Below are positions 6,718-13,985 of a stretch of DNA of 21,808 bases, one piece after another. The translations under genes were made by a program, and so were the position numbers. The stretch is from positions 1 through 21,808 of the forward strand of contig UQUX01000020.1 in the NCBI GenBank assembly GCA_900544425.1, read 5' to 3'. Source of the stretch: an uncultured Collinsella sp. (GTDB lineage Bacteria; Actinomycetota; Coriobacteriia; Coriobacteriales; Coriobacteriaceae). Below the pieces are notes generated by a model. That model worked only from the letters and a program-made list of their open reading frames with translations, was not told the origin of the DNA and did not search any database. How positions within the stretch are numbered: position 1 is the first letter of the stretch; each line of letters starts with the position of its first letter.

Positions 6718-9270
6718 ATGAGACGAGTGGGAACACTTGGCTTGGTGGCAGCGCTTGCCGCTATCTTGGTATCGCCGCTGCCGGCGCACGCCGAAGACGC
6801 ATCGGGTGCCGTTACCTACAATGCGGGAAATGGGTATTCCTTTGAGAAGCTCTCGCATCCTACGGTAGGAACGTCGCAGCCGGATGGCATCGTCGACTAC
6901 CAGGGTAACGGTGCCGTTGCCGTTCCGGGCGCCGATGGTAATACGGCCAACAACGAAGGCGATCGCGGCCAGAGCTACACTTGGGCGGCTGCGAGCTATG
7001 GTGACTGGCTTTATGTGGGCACCTGCTATGCGGCGATGGGCAACACGCTGACGCTCATGAACAGCACGCTGGGCGATTCCTTTGATGTCGAAACCATGCG
7101 CCTGACGCTGGAGGCCATGTTTAACGGTACCTTCTTCTATGGACAGCAGAAGGAGGACGGCACGGCCGACAAGGACAGCGGCGGCATCTTGGTCAAGATC
7201 AATACCAAGACCGGTGAGACCAAGCTGCTACTCTCTGAATCGCTCAACGGCGTCGCTCCTTTGTTCCGCAATGCCGTGAGCTATAAGGGTAAGCTCTATT
7301 TCTGCGGCAGCGTCAGGACCAATGACGGCAAAGGCGGCCTGCCTGCTGTATACGAGATCGATCCTAAGACGGATGAGTACAAAGTTGTCTATCAGGGCCT
7401 TTCGAGCATGCAGGATTACGGTGCTGCCTACAAGCAGGGCATTTCTACCGGTATCCGCGGCATGTGCGTCCATGATGGCCAGCTCGTCATCAGTAATGTG
7501 GGTAAAGACGCGAACGGTAATTTTGTGTCGACAATCCTGACGTCGTCTGACCCCTCGAAGGGCCAGGACAGCTTCACCGAGATTGCCAACTCGGAGACGC
7601 TGTTTGGCTATCCGGCGATTCGCTATCAGGACAGCATCTACGGCGGCGCCATTTGGGATATGGTCTCGTACAATGGCCATCTCTATGCGACCATCTGCAC
7701 CGGTACGCCCGAGAACGCTCCCGATGATAATTCCATGCAGTCGTTTGCCATGGTCCGTGGCGACAAGAATGCCGACGGCAGCTATTCGTGGACTCCCATT
7801 GTCGGCGATCAGAAGACGGACGGTGCAAAGTACTGCTTTGGCATCGATCCTGCCCGTACCCGTTCTGGCGCTGCCAACCTCATCGTCTACAACGACTACC
7901 TCTATATCGGTGAATACAACGACGAGGAGATTGCCCTCGAGCGCATCCTGTTCAACAAATCCAACACCGAAGAGGGCGGCAAGGGCAGCATGGGTGGCGT
8001 TGACTGCTCGTTTGTGAATGCCAATCTTGAGCAGTCGGTTAACATCTATCGCATGGACAAGGACGAGAACATGGAGCTCGTCGTTGGCGATCGCACCGAC
8101 ATGTTCCCCGAGGGCGGTATTTCCGGCCTGACTTCGGGCTTTGGCCGAAACGAGAACCAGTACATTTGGCGCATGCAGAAGTTCGACGGCAAGCTGTATA
8201 TCGGTACCTTTGATACCGCGAGCCTGCTTGAGCCGATCGGCCAGTTCTCCAATGGCGACATTATCGATATGACGCCCGAGGAGTGGGACTCTCAGGTTCA
8301 GCGCCTTAGGGACCTGCTCGATCACCTGCTCGACAAGAAATCGCCTGACGACCCCATCGTTCCCGTGAACACGCTTGCGGACGATGATTCAAACGAGGCC
8401 GTCGAGGTCGATGATTCGAACGAAGCTGCTGAGGTTGATGATTCAAACAAGGCCGTCGATGTCGATGACGAGAAGACCGAGGTTGCTAAGGGCTTTGGCG
8501 ATCTGAGCGATGCGCTGGAGGATGCCGCGGGCGGTCTTTGCGATCAGGCCGCGACGATGTCCCAGGACTTTGAGGACGACGCCGCTTATGTCCAGAAGAT
8601 CGATGGCGAGATCGCGTACTTCAAGTCCTTTGCCGACCAGTATCAGGACATGCTCGATAGCTATGAGAGCCTTAAGCAGCAGTACGAGGATGCCTATGGC
8701 ACCGAGCTGCCGAGCGATATTCAGGATGCGCTCGATAAGCTGCTGAGCGAGGAGAACCTCAAGAAGTTGCAGAGTGTCCTTACGTGCATGTGTTACCTGC
8801 GCGATGCCGAGCGCGGCTTTGATATGTATGTGACCGAGGACGGCGTGAACTTTACGACGCTGACGACCAATGGCTTTAACGATCCGTATAACCATGGTCT
8901 GCGCACCTTTGCGGTGACCAACCAGGGTCTGTGCCTTGGTACCGCCAACCCGTTCTATGGTTGCCAGGTCTGGATCCAGCGCAAGGAGAATTCGGAGAAT
9001 CCGGTTGATCCCGGTACTCCGGATCCGACGGAACCCACCGATCCTTCGCAGCCGGGTGGCGGCGATCAGCCTGGCGGCAGCCAGACGGGTGGCAACGACC
9101 AGTCGAGCAGCACCACGACCACCGTCACGACGACCGCTAAGAAGACTCCGAAGGACGGCTCGCTGCCTCGCGCTGGCGACTCGACCCTCACGCTGGTCTT
9201 GGGATTGCTGGTTGCAGCTGCCGCAGTGCTTGGCATTGCTCTCGTCTTGCGCAAGCGTTCTCGTCGCTAG
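6718..9270 (+). CDS. Sortase-anchored surface protein with propeller-like repeats and helical insert
   Basis: 850 residues. A signal peptide ends at about Ala25 (AHA). The body has recurring strands of the type W/G-x-LY-x-GT: WLYVGTCYA (near 97), KLYFCGSV, HLYATICTGT, YLYIGEYND, KLYIGTFDT and GLCLGTANPF (near 740), which suggests a beta-propeller. Between the last two lie a linker of three 9-residue repeats (556-582) and a helical, acidic segment (about 591-705). The C-terminus has a Pro/Gly/Thr-rich spacer, LPRAGD at 816-821, a hydrophobic helix and RKRSRR: an LPxTG-like sorting signal. The protein should be covalently fixed to the wall. ATG 6718 has GGGGAGG about 10 nt upstream. The stop TAG shares the bases CTAG with the stop of the convergent YolD gene. 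The ligand is unknown; an adhesin or glycan-binding role is only a guess. Confidence 0.85.
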   Translation: MRRVGTLGLVAALAAILVSPLPAHAEDASGAVTYNAGNGYSFEKLSHPTVGTSQPDGIVDYQGNGAVAVPGADGNTANNEGDRGQSYTWAAASYGDWLYVGTCYAAMGNTLTLMNSTLGDSFDVETMRLTLEAMFNGTFFYGQQKEDGTADKDSGGILVKINTKTGETKLLLSESLNGVAPLFRNAVSYKGKLYFCGSVRTNDGKGGLPAVYEIDPKTDEYKVVYQGLSSMQDYGAAYKQGISTGIRGMCVHDGQLVISNVGKDANGNFVSTILTSSDPSKGQDSFTEIANSETLFGYPAIRYQDSIYGGAIWDMVSYNGHLYATICTGTPENAPDDNSMQSFAMVRGDKNADGSYSWTPIVGDQKTDGAKYCFGIDPARTRSGAANLIVYNDYLYIGEYNDEEIALERILFNKSNTEEGGKGSMGGVDCSFVNANLEQSVNIYRMDKDENMELVVGDRTDMFPEGGISGLTSGFGRNENQYIWRMQKFDGKLYIGTFDTASLLEPIGQFSNGDIIDMTPEEWDSQVQRLRDLLDHLLDKKSPDDPIVPVNTLADDDSNEAVEVDDSNEAAEVDDSNKAVDVDDEKTEVAKGFGDLSDALEDAAGGLCDQAATMSQDFEDDAAYVQKIDGEIAYFKSFADQYQDMLDSYESLKQQYEDAYGTELPSDIQDALDKLLSEENLKKLQSVLTCMCYLRDAERGFDMYVTEDGVNFTTLTTNGFNDPYNHGLRTFAVTNQGLCLGTANPFYGCQVWIQRKENSENPVDPGTPDPTEPTDPSQPGGGDQPGGSQTGGNDQSSSTTTTVTTTAKKTPKDGSLPRAGDSTLTLVLGLLVAAAAVLGIALVLRKRSRR
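8383..8463 (+). repeat. Three 27-bp tandem repeats coding DDSN(E/K)A(V/A)(E/D)V
   Basis: Three consecutive 27-nt units encode DDSNEAVEV, DDSNEAAEV and DDSNKAVDV in the surface protein, followed by a partial unit DDEK. The units differ at only a few bases. The acidic repeat forms the hinge before the helical insert and may vary in copy number between strains. Confidence 0.9.
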
Positions 9271-9692
9271 GCTCGTCCGCGTAGCTCAATGTCCTGGATA
9301 TCGTCGAAGTTGATGGCGATATCCCTGAGTTTGAGCAGCTTGAATGCGGGTAACGCTTCGTCGAGAATGCCCGTGCGGCTACGATAGCCGTATGTGTCGT
9401 AATAGGTGACACGAACTAGGTCGCCGCGTTTGAGGCCCTCGAGCTTTTGCGAAAGCTCGAGGGCTTTTTCTTCCGTGAGCTCACATTTTGGCTCGACGGT
9501 GATTTCCTGCTTGCGCACGAGTTCGTAGTATCCCGTGAGGGCGGCAAAGGGCATAAACTGTGCGGCGCGGTTGGCGCGCACGGCACCGTTGGCAGTGAGC
9601 TTGGGGTCAGTAGCGCGGCGTCTGCCCTCGGGGTCCGCCAGGCGCTCGAAGGCGGTCGGCGGGCGCACGGGCTGTTGTTTGGGTTTAGGCAC
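9267..9692 (-). CDS. YolD-like protein
   Basis: 141 residues. It contains the YolD-like core RAAQFMPFAALTGYYELV followed by a small beta domain (RGDLVRVTYYDTYGYRSRTGIL and a helix-strand end). YolD-like proteins are regularly encoded next to UvrX/UmuC-type translesion polymerases and are thought to play a UmuD-like accessory role; the molecular function is not settled. GTG 9692 is chosen because GGAGG lies 5 nt upstream; a TTG at 9704 would place the binding site inside the gene. The start overlaps the end of the polymerase gene by 8 nt, so translation is coupled. The stop overlaps the stop of the convergent surface protein in CTAG. Expression should be SOS-controlled through the polymerase promoter. 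Confidence 0.87.
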   Translation of the reverse strand: MPKPKQQPVRPPTAFERLADPEGRRRATDPKLTANGAVRANRAAQFMPFAALTGYYELVRKQEITVEPKCELTEEKALELSQKLEGLKRGDLVRVTYYDTYGYRSRTGILDEALPAFKLLKLRDIAINFDDIQDIELRGRA

Positions 9693-11190
9693 GGTGTCCT
9701 CCAACTTGGTCGTTGCGTTCGCGCGCGGTGGCGCCGGCGGTAAAGCTCAATCCTTTGACCAGAGCGTTCTTGCCGTATTTGCCTTTTACGGCCAACACGG
9801 CGCGCGCCAAGTCGCGTTCGCGCTCATCGGCCTCGACATCGCTAAACAGATCGATGGTGGCAAATTCTTCGGGCACCAGATTGCCAAAGCCTAGGTTGAT
9901 GCGCTTGACCGGTCGTTTAGGGTCGACGGTTTGCGCCCAAAGATCATCGAAATAGCCCATGATCTTCTTAAACGAATTAGTGCGTTCGGGCAGCTTGCGG
10001 GATGCATTGGAATGCGCGAACAGCGCGGCATAGCCACCACGCGGTTTGCCGCCATGCTCTCCCACAAAGATACCATCGATTGCCTGCGCTTCGCGCACCT
10101 GGTGGCGCCGTTCGTCATCGCGCTGGACGGGCTTGGGAGCACGGGGCGCGAGCTCGGGGCCGGCGGTTGCGGTGGGTTCGATACTTGATGTGCTCGAGCG
10201 CAGGTGGCCGCATCCGTCCACATATTGCGCTGTACCGCTGGCGTCGAGGCGGCGTATGTCAGCGCGCTCGCTCGCGTAGCCCACAAAGAGCGAGATGCTG
10301 TCGCAGACTACGTGCTTATCGACCAAGTCCAACACGGCGTTGTCGACCATCTCGCGCAAGACGGTGTAGGCCTGCTCGTAGGCATAGCCCTTCGAGAGCA
10401 CCTGTCCTGTGGTGGTCGAAGTTGCTTGCGGGCGATAGGCTTGGATATCGGCGATGGTTGTCGGTTCGCGCCCAAAGGCGTGGTCGATGAGATATTCGGC
10501 ATTGACGCCGAGCTCGTCGTAGAGCAGGTTCTCGTCGAGTGCGGCGACACCCATCAGGTCGTAGACGCCATACTTTTCGAGTCGTGCTGCCACGCCGGGG
10601 CCGATGCCCCAGATATCGGTGATGGGACGATGGGGCCAGATCTCTTTGCGAAAGGTCTCGTCGTCGAGTACACCAATGCGGCTGGGCACGTGCTTGGCGG
10701 TGATATCGAGTGCTACCTTGGCCTGGAATAGGTTGGGGCCGATGCCGACCGTCGCCGTGATGCCGGTGCGCGCCAGGACCTCGTCGCGCAACATGCAGGC
10801 GAAGCCTTCCGCATCGGTGTGATAGAGGTCCAGATAGGGCGTCACGTCGATAAAGCATTCGTCGATTGAATAGACGTGAATGTCTTGCGGGCTCACGTAT
10901 TCCAGATAGATGCCGTAGATTTGCGCCGACACTTCCATGTAGTGCTGCATGCGCGGTACGGCTTTGATGTAGTCGATGCCGTCGGGAATCTCAAACAGAC
11001 GGCAGCGATTGTGAATCCCTAAGTCCTTCATGGCCTGTGTGATGGCGAGGCAGATGGTCGTGCGCCCGCGCGATTCGTCGGCAACGACCAGGTTGGTGGT
11101 GAGCGGGTTGAGTCCGCGGTCGACGCACTCGACGCTAGCGTAAAACGTCTTGAGGTCGATGCAGATATAGGTGTGACGCTCGTGCCCCAC
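9685..11190 (-). CDS. Y-family translesion DNA polymerase (UvrX/UmuC-like)
   Basis: 501 residues. It copies past damaged bases at low fidelity. The palm begins with YICIDLKTFYASVE: metal-binding Asp12 and steric-gate Tyr17. The second catalytic site is YSIDECFIDV with Asp110 and Glu111. A helix-hairpin-helix (WGIGPGVAARLEKYGVYDL) and a little-finger region follow, broken by a low-complexity linker (STSSIEPTATAGPELAPRAP). The C-terminus RERNDQVGGHRA is characteristic of the UvrX group of Gram-positive bacteria. GTG 11190 with GGGAGGA just upstream is the likely start; the longer open frame to 11262 runs through the promoter and SOS box. The YolD gene follows with an 8-nt overlap. DNA damage induction is expected from the LexA-type box at 11219-11234. 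Confidence 0.93.
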   Translation of the reverse strand: MGHERHTYICIDLKTFYASVECVDRGLNPLTTNLVVADESRGRTTICLAITQAMKDLGIHNRCRLFEIPDGIDYIKAVPRMQHYMEVSAQIYGIYLEYVSPQDIHVYSIDECFIDVTPYLDLYHTDAEGFACMLRDEVLARTGITATVGIGPNLFQAKVALDITAKHVPSRIGVLDDETFRKEIWPHRPITDIWGIGPGVAARLEKYGVYDLMGVAALDENLLYDELGVNAEYLIDHAFGREPTTIADIQAYRPQATSTTTGQVLSKGYAYEQAYTVLREMVDNAVLDLVDKHVVCDSISLFVGYASERADIRRLDASGTAQYVDGCGHLRSSTSSIEPTATAGPELAPRAPKPVQRDDERRHQVREAQAIDGIFVGEHGGKPRGGYAALFAHSNASRKLPERTNSFKKIMGYFDDLWAQTVDPKRPVKRINLGFGNLVPEEFATIDLFSDVEADERERDLARAVLAVKGKYGKNALVKGLSFTAGATARERNDQVGGHRA

Positions 11191-11218
11191 GCGTCCTCCC
11201 ATCAAACACATGTTCTTA

Positions 11219-11262
11219 TCGAATGCCTGTTCGATAATACCCGTTCGTCCGGACACCGTCAA
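11219..11262 (-). promoter_or_regulatory. SOS (LexA-type) promoter of the polymerase-YolD operon
   Basis: On the minus strand TTGACG (11262-11257), exactly 17 nt, TATTAT (11239-11234, five of six to consensus), then TCGAACAGGCATTCGA (11234-11219). The last differs at one base from the palindrome TCGAAC-N4-GTTCGA, the LexA/DinR box of Gram-positive bacteria and actinobacteria. The box touches the -10, so bound LexA would block transcription. The leader to the GTG at 11190 is short. Confidence 0.8.
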
Positions 11263-11269
11263 AATCTGT

Positions 11270-11297
11270 CAAAAAGGGACTGGTTTGTTTTGGTGGG
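11270..11297 (+). repeat. Left copy of 28-bp inverted repeat flanking the dehydrogenase-like gene
   Basis: The core AGGGAC-T-GGTTT-G-TTTTGG is repeated in reverse orientation at 11998-12025 with five differences in 28 positions. The pair encloses 11375-11950. It may be a dispersed repeat or a relic of insertion ends. Confidence 0.6.
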
Positions 11298-11374
11298 TAT
11301 GGTCGTGCGGCTGGATTGGGTTTTAACGCAGCTCTAAAGAGCGCGAAACAGCTCGGAAAACCTCGCTTCGTAGC

Positions 11375-11950
11375 ATGAGTCTAACGATTGATACCGCCTA
11401 TGCGCACGGAAGGGTTGTGGGAAAGATGGTCAATTATGGGTTTGGTATGCCGACGCGCCTTGTTGCGGATGGAGACGTGGCTCGCTGGTGCGGACGATTG
11501 GTCGCTCACTACGGTGGCACCAAGGCGCTGGTCGTGTTGGGCGGTGACAAGCATACGCGTGATGAGCTTGTCTCGGCGGCACTTGGCTCGCTTGATCGAG
11601 CTCTGCTCGAGCGCGTGCTGTTTCGCTGCGGCTCGGTTGAGGGCGACGGGGGAGACGAGCTAATCGACGAAGCCGTGGCCCTGGCGACCGACGAAGGCGT
11701 GGACTTTGTCTTGGCGATCGGCGATGCCGATACTGCTGGCTTTGCACGCGAACTCGCCCGTCGCATGGCGGCGCTCGATACCGGCGAAGACGGTTTTGTC
11801 CCTTATGGATGCATTGTCTCGGAGGGCAAGGTGCCTGCCGTCGCGGGAGCCGGCGAGGTTCCCGTTTTTGCCATTATCGCTCCCGAACTGCTTGAGGGCA
11901 TTGGGACTCCTTTGCGTGAGTTGCTCGGTAGCGTCTGCGCTGCGGCCTAA
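11375..11950 (+). CDS. Shortened, degenerate relative of iron-dependent alcohol dehydrogenase (N-terminal domain only)
   Basis: 191 residues from ATG 11375. The stretch MVNYGFGMPTRLVADGDVARWCGRLVAHYGGTKALVVLGG and later LATDEGVDFVLAIGDAD follow the N-terminal nucleotide-binding half of butanol-dehydrogenase-type Fe-ADHs. Full-length members have about 390 residues and a C-terminal iron domain with His ligands; none of that is present. The NAD(P)-binding GGGS motif has become IGDADTAG, so redox activity is unlikely. The frame ends cleanly at TAA, with no sign of frameshift. ATG 11426 (giving MVNYGF) would fit the family start better, with GGAAGGG 11 nt upstream; no clear site precedes 11375. 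Flanking 28-bp inverted repeats hint that the segment moved or was reshaped. It may be a decayed gene or a repurposed domain. Confidence 0.6.
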   Translation: MSLTIDTAYAHGRVVGKMVNYGFGMPTRLVADGDVARWCGRLVAHYGGTKALVVLGGDKHTRDELVSAALGSLDRALLERVLFRCGSVEGDGGDELIDEAVALATDEGVDFVLAIGDADTAGFARELARRMAALDTGEDGFVPYGCIVSEGKVPAVAGAGEVPVFAIIAPELLEGIGTPLRELLGSVCAAA

Positions 11951-11997
11951 TATTTGCCATAAAAGAACGGGTTATTTTTGGTTGGTAAAGCGTTTGA

Positions 11998-12025
11998 CCT
12001 GCCAAAATAAACCTGTCCCTATTTG
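11998..12025 (-). repeat. Right copy of 28-bp inverted repeat
   Basis: Read on the minus strand this contains AGGGAC-A-GGTTT-A-TTTTGG, the counterpart of 11270-11297. It lies 48 nt after the stop of the dehydrogenase-like gene. A further hairpin (GTTGCC near 12030 with GGCAAC near 12051) follows. The gap up to 12149 otherwise holds only the pgi leader. Confidence 0.6.
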
Positions 12026-12084
12026 GTCGGTTGCCGTTTGGGGGCCGATTGGCAACGCTCGCTGATTGTAGTCTTGACCTGCGC

Positions 12085-12090
12085 TAGAAT
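12085..12090 (+). promoter_or_regulatory. Candidate -10 box for pgi
   Basis: TAGAAT, the same hexamer seen before the GntR gene, 60 nt upstream of the start codon. No good -35 lies at 16-18 nt (CTGATT at best); TTGACC at 12074-12079 is too close to pair with it. Confidence 0.35.
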
Positions 12091-12149
12091 AGTGGCATCT
12101 GAATGTCCGGGTGCATGGAGGCGTGCGCCCGTATGCTGAGGAGGACTCT

Positions 12150-13844
12150 ATGGCAACTGTTGCCGCACCTATCGATGCTACGTCGACTGCCGCTTGGAAG
12201 GCACTCGAGGCTCATCAGGAGAAGCTCGAGGCCGATGGTATCGACCTCAAGGCCTGGTTCGCCGCCGATGCCGAGCGCGTGAACAAGCTGAGCTTTGACG
12301 CCGGTGACCTGCACTTCGATCTGTCGAAGAACCTGGTGACCGATGAGACCGTCAAGCTGCTGTGCGATCTTGCCCGCGAGGTGAGGCTCGAGGAGCGCCG
12401 CGACGCCATGTTCTCCGGCGAGCACATCAACACCACCGAGGACCGTGCCGTCCTGCACACCGCGCTGCGCCGTCCGGCAAGCGATAAGGGCCAGCTCATT
12501 GTCGACGGCCAGGATGTCGTCGCCGACGTGCACGAGGTCCTCGATCGCATGTATGCCTTCGCCGAGCGCGTGCGCTCCGGTGAGTGGAAGGGCGTTACCG
12601 GCAAGAAGATCGAGCACCTGGTGTCTATCGGCATCGGCGGCTCCGATTTGGGCCCGGTCATGGCTTACGAGGCCCTGCGTCCCTATGCCGACGCCGGTAT
12701 CGACTGCCGCTATATCTCCAACATCGACCCCAACGATCAGGCAGAGAAGCTCAAGGGCCTCGATCCCGAGACCACGCTCGTGATCATCGTCTCCAAGACC
12801 TTCACCACGCTCGAGACCCTCACCAACGCCCGCGAGGTCAAGACCTGGATGCTCGAGCAGCTCAAGGCTCAGGGCGCCATCGACGGTTCCGATGAGCAGA
12901 ACGCCGCGGCCGTGGCCAAGCACTTCGTCGCCGTTTCCACCGCACTCGACAAGGTCGAGGCCTTCGGCATCGACCCCGCCAACGCCTTCGGTTTCTGGAA
13001 CTGGGTCGGCGGCCGCTACTCCGTCGACTCCGCCGTGGGCCTGTCGCTGATCGTCGTCCTCGGCCCCGAGCGCTTCCATCAGTTCCTCGAGGGCTTCCAT
13101 GCCATCGACGAGTACTTCTGCAACACGCCGCTCGAGAACAACGCCGTCGCGCTGATGGGCCTGCTCAACGTCTGGTACGTCAACTTCTTCGGCTCCAAGA
13201 GCCACGCCGTGCTTCCGTACTGCCAGTATCTGCACCGTTTCCCGGCCTACCTGCAGCAGCTGACCATGGAGTCCAACGGCAAGCATGTCCGCTGGGACGG
13301 CAGCGCCGTGACCTCCGACACTGGTGAGATCTTCTGGGGCGAGCCCGGCACCAACGGTCAGCACGCCTTCTACCAGCTGCTGCACCAGGGCACCGTGGTG
13401 GTCCCGGCCGACTTTATCGCTTTCGCCAACACTGCCAACCCCGCAACCGACAGCGGCCAGGATGTCCACGAGCTGTTCCTGGGCAACTTCCTGGCCCAGA
13501 CCAAGGCACTCGCCTTTGGTAAGACGGCCGATGAGGTGCGCGCCGAGGGCACGCCCGAGCAGATCGTCCCGGCCCGCTGCTTTGAGGGCAACCGTCCGAC
13601 GACCTCGATCTTCGGCGACACGTTGACCCCGTTCGCGCTCGGCGAGCTCATCGCCCTGTACGAGCACATTACGTTTGTCGAGGGCACGGTCTGGGGCATC
13701 GACTCCTACGACCAGTGGGGCGTCGAGCTGGGCAAGCAGCTTGCCAAGCAGATTACCCCGGCCTTCCACGACGACGCCGCCAAGGCCGAGCAGGACGCTT
13801 CGACCCAGGCGCTCATCGAGTTCTACCGCGCGCATCGCAAGTAG
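12150..13844 (+). CDS. pgi: Glucose-6-phosphate isomerase
   Basis: 564 residues, the large form as in E. coli-type enzymes. It interconverts glucose-6-phosphate and fructose-6-phosphate in glycolysis and gluconeogenesis in the cytoplasm. Signature segments are all present: phosphate-binding SIGIGGSDLGP and VIIVSKTFTTLETLTN; FGFWNWVGGRYSVDSAVG; the catalytic glutamate in QQLTMESNGK; the catalytic histidine in GTNGQHAFYQLLHQG; and the C-terminal signature IDSYDQWGVELGKQL with the active-site lysine. ATG 12150 follows GAGGAGGA at good spacing; the frame is open upstream to 12111 without homology. It is monocistronic, ending at a strong hairpin. A long open frame on the opposite strand is a codon-bias shadow. 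Confidence 0.98.
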   Translation: MATVAAPIDATSTAAWKALEAHQEKLEADGIDLKAWFAADAERVNKLSFDAGDLHFDLSKNLVTDETVKLLCDLAREVRLEERRDAMFSGEHINTTEDRAVLHTALRRPASDKGQLIVDGQDVVADVHEVLDRMYAFAERVRSGEWKGVTGKKIEHLVSIGIGGSDLGPVMAYEALRPYADAGIDCRYISNIDPNDQAEKLKGLDPETTLVIIVSKTFTTLETLTNAREVKTWMLEQLKAQGAIDGSDEQNAAAVAKHFVAVSTALDKVEAFGIDPANAFGFWNWVGGRYSVDSAVGLSLIVVLGPERFHQFLEGFHAIDEYFCNTPLENNAVALMGLLNVWYVNFFGSKSHAVLPYCQYLHRFPAYLQQLTMESNGKHVRWDGSAVTSDTGEIFWGEPGTNGQHAFYQLLHQGTVVVPADFIAFANTANPATDSGQDVHELFLGNFLAQTKALAFGKTADEVRAEGTPEQIVPARCFEGNRPTTSIFGDTLTPFALGELIALYEHITFVEGTVWGIDSYDQWGVELGKQLAKQITPAFHDDAAKAEQDASTQALIEFYRAHRK

Positions 13845-13876
13845 TCGCTGCTGTTAACGCATCGCGCCTTATAGTC

Positions 13877-13911
13877 AGGGGCCCGTATCCTATCGGATGC
13901 GGGCCCCTTTG
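13877..13911 (+). terminator. Terminator after pgi
   Basis: Arms AGGGGCCCGTATCC (13877-13890) and GGATGCGGGCCCCT (13895-13908) pair over 14 bp with one G-T wobble and a 4-nt loop TATC, followed by TT and a T-rich stretch. It is 32 nt after the pgi stop and also separates pgi from the convergent VirD4-like gene. Confidence 0.85.
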
Positions 13912-13985
13912 CTTTGCCGTGGTCCCGGGGCGCACGGCCTTTGTGGAACATCGTCGGGGCGCCGCGCGCTGCGAGAACCCTGCGC

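Noticed and set aside
7228..8325. 365-codon open frame antisense to the surface protein
   Set aside because: No binding site or motif, and the sense frame is clearly coding.
11191..11262. N-terminal extension of the polymerase to the TTG at 11262
   Set aside because: It would translate the promoter and SOS box; GTG 11190 with GGGAGGA and the family N-terminus fit better.
12074..12090. TTGACC and TAGAAT as one pgi promoter
   Set aside because: The spacer is only 5 nt, too short for a sigma-70-type promoter.
12084..13835. Open frame of 583 codons antisense to pgi
   Set aside because: It mirrors the pgi gene and arises from GC-rich third positions; its translation is low-complexity, rich in Leu, Val, Gly and Asp, with no start signal.
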